Below, one piece after another: positions 26,849-35,010 of a stretch of 64,000 nt of DNA. Position 1 is the stretch's first letter, and each line of letters begins with the position of its first letter. The notes under the pieces are model-generated. The model was not told the DNA's origin, searched no databases, and was given only the letters and a program-made list of their open reading frames with translations. Made by a program: the position numbers and the translations under genes. Origin of the DNA: Nocardia abscessus (GTDB lineage Bacteria > Actinomycetota > Actinomycetes > Mycobacteriales > Mycobacteriaceae); contig NZ_JADLQO010000013.1 in the NCBI RefSeq assembly GCF_015477775.1, positions 124,001 to 188,000 of the forward strand, in the 5' to 3' direction.

Positions 26849-27856
26849 ATGCGCCGCTTCCGCATTCATTCCCAACCCTCCACAGTCAGACAACACGACG
26901 CCCTCGACACCTCCAGCAGCCAGGCCGGGCGCGGCTTTCCGTCCGCATCGACCTCACGGCGCGAATCGCTCACCACCGGCCACCTCGACGCCATCGCGTT
27001 CGCTGTGGCTGCCCCGGATGGAATCCGGCTGTCGGCCAGCCGCATCGGCCCGGCGTCGGCACCGGCGAGCGTGGTCTATGTCCACGGCATGCTCACCGAC
27101 TCCAGCTACTGGAGGCCGCTGACCGGACATCTGCACCGGCGCCTCGACGGCGGTATCGCCCATATCGTCTACGACCAGCGCGGACACGGCCACTCCGGGC
27201 ACACTGATCCGGGGGTGCGGATCACGTTGCCGATGCTCGTCGATGACCTCGACGCGGTCCTGGCGCACGCGCACGGCGCGGTGGTGCTGGTGGCGCATTC
27301 GGTGGCATCGCTGCTGGTGCAGGCATGGGTCGAGCAGTACCCCCGCCGGGCTCGCGCACTGGCGGGCATCGTGCTGTTCAACGGCTGCCCCGAATTCCCC
27401 TGGCTCCCAGCTTCCGAGGTGCATGACGCCGGCAGGCGTTCGAGGCGCCGGGGGAGCCAACTCGTCGGGGAACTGACCAGCTACTTGTACGAGCCGCCGG
27501 CCCGCTATGGCTTGCCTCGCCGCAGTGTGTTTCTTGGCCTCGGTCGCGGCAGGCGCAGCGCGAACCTCGAGGCGACTTTGGCGACTCTGGCGGCCTATGG
27601 CAGCGCTGCGCTGACCGGCGAGACGGCCAGCATCATGCGCAGCATCCCGACCTGGGTGTTGACCGGCGAACTCGACCCGGTGGTCGAACCGAGCAGCTCC
27701 CGCCACCTCGCCGAACACATCTGGGGCGACTACGACAGCGTCCCGGGTGCCGGGCACTCGCTTCCGCACAGCGACCCGGCCACGGCGAGCGCGCCGATTC
27801 TGGCCGCTCTCGAGGTCGCCTACCGCACCCACCAGCAGGACGACGGCCCATGGTGA
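26849..27856 (+). CDS. Alpha/beta-hydrolase
   Basis: 335 aa. After ~70 poorly conserved residues come YVHGMLTDSSYW (oxyanion loop), YDQRGHGHSG, the nucleophile elbow VAHSVAS at about 152 (a variant of G-H-S-x-G), TGELDPVVEP with the acid, and GAGHSLPHSDP with the catalytic His. All three catalytic residues are therefore present. It has no signal peptide. It is embedded 3 bp after a pilin-like gene and overlaps the next by 7 bp, so it is part of the secretion operon. Substrate unknown. It is the fourth hydrolase-fold protein in this locus, and one of two with an intact nucleophile. Confidence 0.8.
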   Translation: MRRFRIHSQPSTVRQHDALDTSSSQAGRGFPSASTSRRESLTTGHLDAIAFAVAAPDGIRLSASRIGPASAPASVVYVHGMLTDSSYWRPLTGHLHRRLDGGIAHIVYDQRGHGHSGHTDPGVRITLPMLVDDLDAVLAHAHGAVVLVAHSVASLLVQAWVEQYPRRARALAGIVLFNGCPEFPWLPASEVHDAGRRSRRRGSQLVGELTSYLYEPPARYGLPRRSVFLGLGRGRRSANLEATLATLAAYGSAALTGETASIMRSIPTWVLTGELDPVVEPSSSRHLAEHIWGDYDSVPGAGHSLPHSDPATASAPILAALEVAYRTHQQDDGPW

Positions 27857-28086
27857 TCGCCAAACCACTTCCCGCGCAGGTTCTTTCACCACTCACCCAG
27901 TTGCTGGGCTGGTTGTGCTGGTTCGTGCTGCTGCTGTGCATCGCTCGCGCAGTGTGGGTCGGTGGGCTGCTGGCGATCCGGATGTACCGCGAAGAAAGCG
28001 TCGAAGGACTCCTCGGCGCCCTGCTCGGCGCAGCCCTGCTCGGCTCCGCCAGCTCCCTCGCCCTCGCCGTCCTCCCACCCACCTGA
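27850..28086 (+). CDS. Small membrane protein, VirB3/PrgI-like candidate
   Basis: 78 aa with two hydrophobic segments (LGWLCWFVLLLCIARAVWVG and LLGALLGAALLGSASSLALA) joined by a short charged loop (RMYREESVE). It overlaps the hydrolase stop by 7 bp. Size and topology suit a second small inner-membrane component of a type IV secretion channel. There is no diagnostic motif. Confidence 0.6.
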   Translation: MVIAKPLPAQVLSPLTQLLGWLCWFVLLLCIARAVWVGGLLAIRMYREESVEGLLGALLGAALLGSASSLALAVLPPT

Positions 28087-28109
28087 TCCACTCGAGGAGA
28101 CCAACCCCC

Positions 28110-28748
28110 GTGAACCCCTCCCACGCACACCGCATCGGCGTCGTAGCCGCGCTGGCATTCACCGCACCCCTTGCCGCGGCCGGGCTGCTCGCCTGCGGCA
28201 CCGAGAACACCAGCGAATCCCATGGGATGCCCTCCATGGCAACAACGGCCGCACCCACGCGATTGCGCTGGCAGCCCTTCCAAGGCGTCGACCTTCCGGT
28301 CGCCGACCAAGGTCCCCACCACATCGAGGGACCAGTAGCCACCGGATACCACCACTCACCAGCAGGTGCCGCGCTGGCCGCCATCCAATCCACGGTGCGC
28401 ATGTCGATCGCCACCGACAGCCAATGGCCGATGGTGGGCCAACGCATGCTCGCCCCAGGACCAGGGCGCGACGCCTGGGCCACCGCCCGCGCCCAGATCT
28501 CGATCGCCGCCCCGATCGCCAATGGCGCACCGAAAGTCCTCGGTTATGTGATCGGTCGCTACACCCTCGGCGCCAGCGACGTCGACATCTACAGCCTGCA
28601 CCCCGACAACTCCGTCACCCGCAACCGCACCCACGTCCTCTGGCACAGCGACGACTGGCGCCTACAGCTACCCGACAACCCGACCGCCGCCTCGGTCACC
28701 GCCGTCGACGTGCCACCGGCCGACATGGTCGCGCTCACGCCCCGCTGA
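28110..28748 (+). CDS. Lipoprotein, paralogue of the next gene (DUF8175-like)
   Basis: 212 aa from GTG 28110 (GAGGAG 8-13 nt upstream). A signal peptide ends in a lipobox LLACG (Cys at about residue 31), so it is predicted to be lipid-anchored outside the membrane. The mature part contains LRWQPFQGVDLPV and ATGYHHSPAGAALAAIQSTV, which align with MQWQRGWGGAALPV and ASGFARTPQGAALAAFDALA of the following protein. The two are thus paralogues from a duplication. They probably form extracytoplasmic parts of the secretion apparatus. The family resembles DUF8175, from memory. Confidence 0.75.
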   Translation: MNPSHAHRIGVVAALAFTAPLAAAGLLACGTENTSESHGMPSMATTAAPTRLRWQPFQGVDLPVADQGPHHIEGPVATGYHHSPAGAALAAIQSTVRMSIATDSQWPMVGQRMLAPGPGRDAWATARAQISIAAPIANGAPKVLGYVIGRYTLGASDVDIYSLHPDNSVTRNRTHVLWHSDDWRLQLPDNPTAASVTAVDVPPADMVALTPR

Positions 28749-28762
28749 GAAGGACCTAGCCC

Positions 28763-29563
28763 ATGAGATCCCATCGCCTGCTGATCGTCCTGCTCGCCAG
28801 TATCACTGCCGTCGTGATCGCCGCGTTCGTACTGACCGTCACCAACGACAACGGATCCGGCGATATCCCCGCCGACCCCGGCAGCACGACTGCGCCCACC
28901 ATGCGAACTTTTCCTGACCTGCCGCCGAGCACGTTGCCGCCGACCACTGACCTGTTCGGCAATCGCCTGGAGGTGCCACACGACGAATCCGGTGTCGTCC
29001 TTCCCCAAGACCCCTCTGGCCGACCCGACCCCACCCGCCCGGACTTCCTGACCGCCGCGCCCGCACGGATGCAGTGGCAGCGCGGCTGGGGCGGAGCCGC
29101 GCTGCCGGTATCGGGCAGCGACGGACCGGCCCGCATCCACGACGGGCTCGCCAGTGGATTCGCGCGCACACCCCAAGGGGCGGCCCTGGCCGCGTTCGAC
29201 GCGCTCGCCCGCGCACTGGCCGCCCCCGATGGCATCTGGCAGCAGGTCGTGCGGGAACGCTACTACGGCGGCGGTGAACCGCTACTGGATCGCTTCAGCC
29301 GTTCACGTGAGCGCACCCAGAACGCCGCCCGTTACGTCGTGGTCCCCGACGGCGTGCGGATTCAACCCGGCTACCGCGACGACCTCGCGGTCGTGCAGTT
29401 CGCCACCCGCGACGACCTCGGATACACGATCGCGACCTGGCCGATGGCCTGGATCGACGGAGACTGGCGTGTCCGCGTCCCAGGCGACATCGAAACACTC
29501 TGGGGCCCAGGCACTTCCACACCGACTCTGAGTGGTTTCGGGTCGTGGAAGGCAATGCCATGA
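28763..29563 (+). CDS. Membrane-anchored extracytoplasmic protein, paralogue of the preceding lipoprotein
   Basis: 266 aa; AGAAGGA upstream. The N-terminal helix LLIVLLASITAVVIAAFVLT (about 6-27) is an uncleaved anchor or signal. A Thr/Pro-rich linker follows, then the domain shared with the previous gene (see SGFARTPQGAALAAFDALAR). Unlike that protein it lacks a lipobox Cys, so one copy is lipid-anchored and the other helix-anchored. The stop overlaps the TrbL-like gene by ATGA. Confidence 0.75.
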   Translation: MRSHRLLIVLLASITAVVIAAFVLTVTNDNGSGDIPADPGSTTAPTMRTFPDLPPSTLPPTTDLFGNRLEVPHDESGVVLPQDPSGRPDPTRPDFLTAAPARMQWQRGWGGAALPVSGSDGPARIHDGLASGFARTPQGAALAAFDALARALAAPDGIWQQVVRERYYGGGEPLLDRFSRSRERTQNAARYVVVPDGVRIQPGYRDDLAVVQFATRDDLGYTIATWPMAWIDGDWRVRVPGDIETLWGPGTSTPTLSGFGSWKAMP

Positions 29564-31008
29564 CCGGAACTATCCGCGCCAGCGGGCCGGTCGCGGCCGC
29601 GCCATGGCAGACGCAGCTGCCCCCGACCAATGTGTGCGACATACCTTTGGGCCCCCAACAGGCATGCGAACAACTCGGGCAGGCCGCAACCGACGCGGCG
29701 GGCTCTGCCCTCGACGACCTCGCCGGCACTCTGATGGACGCGTTCACTCGACTGCTGCGGATGGCGATGACGTGGTGGACCGACCTTCCCTCGCCGCAAC
29801 TGACCACTGCCGGGGAAGAGCCGGGTGCGGCACTGTCGGCGATCCGTGACTACAGCAGCGGACTTCAGGTGCTGTTGCTGACGACCGGAATCATGTTCGC
29901 CGCCGCCAGGTTGGCGCTGGCCAAACGCGGCGGCGTCGCGGGCGAAGCCCAGGAAAGCTTCCTGATGCTGGCGCGAGCGGTGTTCGCCTCGATGGCGTTT
30001 GCCGCAGTGATCACCGCCGGCACCCGCGCCGGTGACGCCTTCGCCGACTGGGTCATCCTCGACGCCAGTAGCGGCGATTGGACCGGCGCGGTCAACCGCT
30101 TGACGCAGTTCGACGCCGACACCCGCTCCGGGCTGGGGACCGGTGTCCTGCTGCTGGTGGGGCTGCTCGGGGTGATCAGCACGCTGATCCAGCTGGTGAT
30201 GCTGGTGGTGCGCCAAGCCCTGCTGATCCTGGTCGTGGCCGTGATCCCGCTGGCGGCCGCCGCGTCCGGCACCGGACCAGGCTCGCAAGCCTACAAAAAG
30301 CTATTGAGCTGGTCGTTGGCGTTCGTGCTGTACAAACCCGTCGGCGCGCTCGTCTACGCGATCGCGTTCACAGTGATCGGCAACGAGAAGCAACGCGATC
30401 CGCAGTTGGTACTGCTGGGGTTGATCCTGCTGGTGATGAGCGTGGTGGTGCTGCCCGCGCTGATCCGGCTGGTCGCACCCGCGGTCGCCACCCTTGGTGG
30501 CGGTGGTGGCGCGGCGGCTGTGCTGGCCGGCGGCGCGGCCGGTGTGGCGATGGCGTCGATGGGTGATCGCTCCAGCAGCCGCAAGGTCAGTGAAGGAGAG
30601 AACGCGCCCGGTGGTGGCGGGGTCTCCAACGGTTCTTCTGGGCCGGGCGGTGGTCCTGGCGGTGGTGGTGGCGGTGGTCGTCCGATGTCTGGTGGTAGCG
30701 GCGACAGCGGTTCTTCCTTTGCGGGAGCGGTGAGTTCTGGCGGCGGTTCGAGCGGCGGCGTGGGTGGGGGCGGTGCGCGGCCCACCGGAGCCGCAGGCGC
30801 ACGGTCGTCGAGCGTGCCCGGCGCGGGCAGCGGCGGTGAGGCGGCCGGTGCCGCGGGCGCTGGCCCGATGGCACCGCTGATCATGGGCGCGCAGATGGCG
30901 AAAGACACGGTGCAGCAAGGTATTTCGGCGATCGACAGCCAGACCCGTGATGCGACCGAGGGTGCGTTGGATCCGGACGCGTTGGGGCCGGGGGAGGTCC
31001 GGCGATGA
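29560..31008 (+). CDS. TrbL/VirB6-like polytopic membrane protein with Gly-rich C-terminal tail
   Basis: 482 aa from ATG 29560 (an in-frame GTG lies 15 nt earlier; the ATGA overlap favours the ATG). An extracytoplasmic N-terminal part has two Cys. About six transmembrane helices follow between residues 110 and 330 (VLLLTTGIMFAAARLAL, GVLLLVGLLGVISTLIQLVM, ALLILVVAVIPLAAAASG, LVLLGLILLVMSVVVLPALI). This is the TrbL/VirB6 pattern, the inner-membrane channel of conjugation systems. From about 335 the protein is glycine/serine-rich and disordered, a common feature of actinobacterial TrbL-like proteins. Strong overlap with the next gene argues for coupled translation. Confidence 0.85.
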   Translation: MTGTIRASGPVAAAPWQTQLPPTNVCDIPLGPQQACEQLGQAATDAAGSALDDLAGTLMDAFTRLLRMAMTWWTDLPSPQLTTAGEEPGAALSAIRDYSSGLQVLLLTTGIMFAAARLALAKRGGVAGEAQESFLMLARAVFASMAFAAVITAGTRAGDAFADWVILDASSGDWTGAVNRLTQFDADTRSGLGTGVLLLVGLLGVISTLIQLVMLVVRQALLILVVAVIPLAAAASGTGPGSQAYKKLLSWSLAFVLYKPVGALVYAIAFTVIGNEKQRDPQLVLLGLILLVMSVVVLPALIRLVAPAVATLGGGGGAAAVLAGGAAGVAMASMGDRSSSRKVSEGENAPGGGGVSNGSSGPGGGPGGGGGGGRPMSGGSGDSGSSFAGAVSSGGGSSGGVGGGGARPTGAAGARSSSVPGAGSGGEAAGAAGAGPMAPLIMGAQMAKDTVQQGISAIDSQTRDATEGALDPDALGPGEVRR

Positions 31009-32477
31009 CGGCTCGCATGTATGGCCGTTGGGAACGCCCTCGTTCGGCCGGGTTCTTCGGGTTGACCTGGGGTGTGTCGATGCTCGGGTTGGCGCTGATA
31101 GTCATGGTGATGGTCGGGTTCATGATCACCCGATCGCTGTCGATCGCCGCCGGTCTGGTCGTGGCTGCCGCGCTGGTGTTCACGCCCTTGGCGATCACTC
31201 GCAACGGCCGCACCGGCTGGGAGCTGGTGTTGCTGCGGGCGCAGTTCGCTGCCGCCCGCGCCCGGGGTGAGCACGTCTACCAGGCGGGTCGCTTCTCCAA
31301 GATCCCCGGAATCGCGAAACTGCCTGGGCTGCTGGCTGATTCGCGGCTGTCGGAGTATGAGACCGCGGGTGGCAAACGGTTCGCGATGCTCCACATCCGC
31401 CGCAGCGACCACTACACCGTCGTACTACGGGTCATTCCGCGCGGCAAAGAGCTGGTCGACCAAGCCCAAATCGACGCCTGGGTCGAGGGATACGGCCAAT
31501 TCCTGGCCACCCAGAGCCGCGGCGGGGAAGTGGTCGCGGTGACCTCGGTACTCGAGAACGTGGTCGAAACCCGCCTCAAACAGGCCCGGGAAGTCGCCCG
31601 CCTGGTCCGCCCCGACGCCCCCGCCTATGCGCAGGCGGTGATGCGCGAAGCCGCCGCCGACATCGGCGGGGTCGGTGTGCGCATCGAAGCCCGCATCGCG
31701 ATCACCTACCGCCCCATCGGCAAAGGCCGCATCCGTCGCGACGAAGCCGAGCAGGCCCGCGAGATCGGGCAACGCCTGCAAGGGGTCCTGTCCCAGCTCG
31801 CCCGCGCGGGGCTTCCGGCGACGCCGCTGCAGGCATGGGAAGTGCTCGGGCTGGTGCGCACCCGCTACGACCTGGCCGCCCAACGCGACGTCGAAGCCGC
31901 GGGCCCGGACATCACCCGCACACAGTCGTGGGACTCGGTGGGACCGTTGGCGCACCAAGACCGGTGGGATCACTACGTCCACGACGGCGCCCGCTCGATC
32001 ACCTGGGAAATGGACGCCGCACCGCGCGGCGCGGTCATGGAAACCGTGCTCGAGGAGCTACTGCGCCCGCGCGCGGACGTGCCCCGCAAGCGGGTGGCGA
32101 TCGTGTACCGATTGCACAGCGCGGCCGAGGCGACCACGCTGGTCGATTCCGATTTCCGGGACGCGGTCGCGGCCGAGCAGACCGAACGCGGCATCGCCTC
32201 GGCGTCGGCGCGGATCCGGGTCGCCAACACCCAAGCCTCCCGCGAGGAGCAAGCACGCGGCGCGGGCTTGACCCGGTTCGGAGCGCTGGTGACCGTCACC
32301 GACCACCTCGACGGGGACCTGCCGGGCATCGAAGCGTCGGTCAAGGGGATGGCCGCGGCGTCGCGGCTGGGGGTGCGCCGTTGCTACGGCACCCAAGCCG
32401 CGGCCTTCGCCGCCTCGTTGGGGATCGGGTTGATCCTGCCCGAACACACCTCCATCTCCAAGCGGGTGTCGGCATGA
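31005..32477 (+). CDS. SCO6880-family protein of type IV secretion-like loci
   Basis: 490 aa. Two adjacent transmembrane helices lie near the N-terminus (about 17-62: GVSMLGLALIVMVMVGFMIT, then SLSIAAGLVVAAALVF). A large soluble part follows, with YGRWERPRSAGFFGL at the start and KRFAMLHIRRSDHYTVVLRV, TYRPIGKGRIRRDEAEQAR and HYVHDGARSITWEMDAAPRG inside. These match the SCO6880 family found in Streptomyces and relatives next to VirB4. The helices resemble PrgI/VirB3 and the soluble part resembles the N-terminal domain of VirB4, so it may be the missing front half of the ATPase encoded next. ATGA overlaps exist on both sides. Confidence 0.85.
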   Translation: MTARMYGRWERPRSAGFFGLTWGVSMLGLALIVMVMVGFMITRSLSIAAGLVVAAALVFTPLAITRNGRTGWELVLLRAQFAAARARGEHVYQAGRFSKIPGIAKLPGLLADSRLSEYETAGGKRFAMLHIRRSDHYTVVLRVIPRGKELVDQAQIDAWVEGYGQFLATQSRGGEVVAVTSVLENVVETRLKQAREVARLVRPDAPAYAQAVMREAAADIGGVGVRIEARIAITYRPIGKGRIRRDEAEQAREIGQRLQGVLSQLARAGLPATPLQAWEVLGLVRTRYDLAAQRDVEAAGPDITRTQSWDSVGPLAHQDRWDHYVHDGARSITWEMDAAPRGAVMETVLEELLRPRADVPRKRVAIVYRLHSAAEATTLVDSDFRDAVAAEQTERGIASASARIRVANTQASREEQARGAGLTRFGALVTVTDHLDGDLPGIEASVKGMAAASRLGVRRCYGTQAAAFAASLGIGLILPEHTSISKRVSA

Positions 32478-34183
32478 ACGCGCACAGCCGCAATTCTTCT
32501 CGGCCCGCGCGCACCGAAACGGTCGCTGGTGTGCGGGTGCTCACCGCTTCGGCGCGCGCCGCGACCGAGGCAGCCGCCGCCCAGCCCGGTCTGCGCGGTT
32601 GGCGGGCACGGCTGGCGATATCGAGCGATGATCATCGCCGGACCACTGCCGCTCGCCGCGCAGAGGATGTCAGAGGCGACGGCTTCGACCGATCGCCACG
32701 ACAGCTGACCGACCGCGGATACCGCGGGCTCGGCGGCGGCCGCGCCTCGGTGGTACCCAGCACACCGGAATGGCGCGCGACCACCGTACAAGTCGCCGGG
32801 TTGTGGCCATTCACCGTCGGCGCCAGCGCCCCCACCGTCGGCACACCTGTTGGGGCGCACTACATCACCGGGGCGCCGGTGGCGTTCGACCCGATGTCGT
32901 GGTTCCTCAAAGGGTTCATCACCGCCCCGATCGCGTTCGTGCTGGGCCTCAACGGTTTCGGCAAATCCAGCCTGATCCGGCGGATGGTGACCGGCGCGGT
33001 GGCGGCCGGGGAAGTGGTGTTGTGCATGGGCGACACCAAGCCGGACTACCGAGACTTGGTGATCAAGCTCGGTGGTCAAGTGGTCGATGTCGGGTACGGG
33101 CACGGCACCATCAACCCGCTGGATGTCGGCGCGCTCGGCGCGGTCGTGGAGCAGCTCACCGACCCCGACCAGCGCCGCCAAGTCACCGCCCGCGTCGAAG
33201 CCGGACAGGTCAACATCGTCGCGGGATTGATCGAACTCGTGCGCGGATCCCGGGTGGCCGACTACGAAGAAGTCCTGATCGCCGCCGGACTGCGCGAACT
33301 CTACAGCCCCACAGGAGGGTTCACCTACGAACACCCACCGCTGCTGTCGAACCTGCTCGAGGTCATCTCCGGCGGCGGGGAACAACTACGCCAGTTCGCC
33401 GAAGAAGACGACGACGCCACCTATCGCGCCAGCACCAAGACCCTTCGCCGCTCGCTGCGGGCACTGGTAGAGGGGCCCTTCGGCGCGATCTTCAATGGCC
33501 CCACCACCACTCGCTTGAATTTGGCCAGCCCCGCGGTGTGTGTGGATGTCTCCCGCATCCCTTCAGGGGACACCAAGCTGCTCGCGGCGGTGCTGATGGT
33601 GTGCTGGAGCGAGGGATTCGGCGCGGTCGCGGCTGCCCACGCGCTCGCTGACGCGGGTTTTGCGCCGAAGCGGACGTTCGAAGTGGTCATGGACGAGATC
33701 TGGCGCGTGTTGTCGGTGGGCCCGTTCATGGTCGACCGCGTCGATGCCCTCACCCGGCTCAACCGAACGTTGGGCACGGGACTGATCATGTGCAGCCACA
33801 CCATCAAAGATCTCGCCGCTTTCGACTCGCCGGCCGCGCAGGCAAAGGCGGTGGGGTTCTTCGAAAGAGCGCGCGCGAAGCTGATCGGGCCGGTGGGGCC
33901 GGAGGAGACCGATCGCATCCGTAATGCGGTTGGACTCACCGACACCGAGAAACTGCTGGTCACCTCGTGGGCTGCGCCGCGCCCGCCCAGCGACGATGAC
34001 CTGGATCCCACGCGTCGTGAAACCCCGCCCGGCACCGGTTGCTTCTTGTTGAAGACCGGCGAGGCCAACGAGCCGGGAATTCCATTCCGTCTGGTATTCA
34101 CGCCGACCGAGCGCGCCGCGGATGTGCACAACACGAACCGGCGCTTCGATGATCTGCCCGCGGCGGGGGAGGCAAGCAGGTGA
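32474..34183 (+). CDS. VirB4/TraC-like secretion ATPase (C-terminal ATPase half)
   Basis: 569 aa from ATG 32474, overlapping the previous stop. The first ~90 residues are low-complexity and Arg/Ala-rich. The ATPase core has Walker A GLNGFGKSSL with K164, MGDTKPDYRDL (typical of VirB4/TraC), Walker B FEVVMDEIW with D407-E408, and MCSHTIKDL as the sensor region. Usual VirB4 proteins are about 800 aa or longer with an N-terminal domain; that part appears to be supplied separately by the SCO6880 protein. The ATPase would power substrate transfer or pilus assembly at the membrane. Confidence 0.9.
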   Translation: MNAHSRNSSRPARTETVAGVRVLTASARAATEAAAAQPGLRGWRARLAISSDDHRRTTAARRAEDVRGDGFDRSPRQLTDRGYRGLGGGRASVVPSTPEWRATTVQVAGLWPFTVGASAPTVGTPVGAHYITGAPVAFDPMSWFLKGFITAPIAFVLGLNGFGKSSLIRRMVTGAVAAGEVVLCMGDTKPDYRDLVIKLGGQVVDVGYGHGTINPLDVGALGAVVEQLTDPDQRRQVTARVEAGQVNIVAGLIELVRGSRVADYEEVLIAAGLRELYSPTGGFTYEHPPLLSNLLEVISGGGEQLRQFAEEDDDATYRASTKTLRRSLRALVEGPFGAIFNGPTTTRLNLASPAVCVDVSRIPSGDTKLLAAVLMVCWSEGFGAVAAAHALADAGFAPKRTFEVVMDEIWRVLSVGPFMVDRVDALTRLNRTLGTGLIMCSHTIKDLAAFDSPAAQAKAVGFFERARAKLIGPVGPEETDRIRNAVGLTDTEKLLVTSWAAPRPPSDDDLDPTRRETPPGTGCFLLKTGEANEPGIPFRLVFTPTERAADVHNTNRRFDDLPAAGEASR

Positions 34184-34851
34184 TGGCTGACGGATGGACC
34201 ACGACGGACGGAGGCGCCGCCTGGATGAGCGGCAGCAACCGGCGGTGGCGGGGCGCGAGCCAGCTTACAACCATCGCCGAGGTCATCGCCCGGTATCGGC
34301 GGCTGAACTCGGTGAGCGAAGCGATGGACATGACCGGTATGGACCCGTCCGATGAGCAGCACAAGGCCCGCCACATCTACATGTGGGGGGTGCGGCATCT
34401 GCTGGCGGACATGGTGCGACATGTGCCTGCTCCCGCCAGCGACCGGCAGCGGGCGCTGGAGAACCTCCTGGGCGAACCGGACTCCAGTTTCTGGTACGGG
34501 CGGCCGATGGACACGCTGGGCAGGTACTGGAACAACATCCGCCAGGATCTCGACCACGACATCGCGGCTGTCGCCGGAGTTCCATTGCTGCTGGGAATGG
34601 TGCGCGCTCGTGACGACATCATCGCCGACCTCACCGACCAGGTCGCCGCTCTCCGAGAAGAGATCACCGAGCGCATCGCTGACAGCAACGAACCCGACCC
34701 GCGCCTGGCCCAGGCCGACACCGACAGCGACCGGCTGATCACCGCGGCCGGTCTCGACCAGAGCCCGCGCGCAGACGCCGAGTCCGGCGTCAACGCGGAC
34801 GCAGCGACCGACGACGTCGCGCTGCCGGACATGCCGGAGGCCGGGCTGTGA
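34183..34851 (+). CDS. Conserved secretion-locus protein of unknown function
   Basis: 222 aa. ATG 34183 overlaps the VirB4 stop by one base; a GTG three bases earlier is also possible. It is soluble and mainly helical. The middle reads YMWGVRHLLADMVRHVP and SFWYGRPMDTLGRYWNNIRQ. A short coiled coil (TDQVAALREEITERI) comes next. The C-terminus carries DRLITAAGLDQS followed by an acidic tail, resembling the tail module of the paralogue family at 37-47 kb. I do not recognise the family. Confidence 0.65.
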   Translation: MADGWTTTDGGAAWMSGSNRRWRGASQLTTIAEVIARYRRLNSVSEAMDMTGMDPSDEQHKARHIYMWGVRHLLADMVRHVPAPASDRQRALENLLGEPDSSFWYGRPMDTLGRYWNNIRQDLDHDIAAVAGVPLLLGMVRARDDIIADLTDQVAALREEITERIADSNEPDPRLAQADTDSDRLITAAGLDQSPRADAESGVNADAATDDVALPDMPEAGL

Positions 34852-34909
34852 CCGATCAACACCCCACTGCGTCGACGGCTGGCGCGCGAGACCAAGTGCT
34901 GGCGGAAAG

Positions 34910-34952
34910 CGCAAAACCGATGCGACACCACGGCCGCAAAACCGATGCGACA
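34910..34952 (+). repeat. Two 18-bp direct repeats ahead of the NlpC/P60 gene
   Basis: CGCAAAACCGATGCGACA occurs at 34910-34927 and again at 34935-34952, a period of 25 bp, in the 159-bp gap before the cell-wall hydrolase gene. It is the only sizeable gap in this part of the operon. The spacing would place two protein-binding sites on nearly the same helix face (about 2.4 turns). It could be an operator or a simple local duplication. Confidence 0.6.
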
Positions 34953-35010
34953 ACCCCATGGTTCGTCCAAGTCGTGATGGCCAGGGACGCAAGGAATAGC
35001 GAGAACGTTC

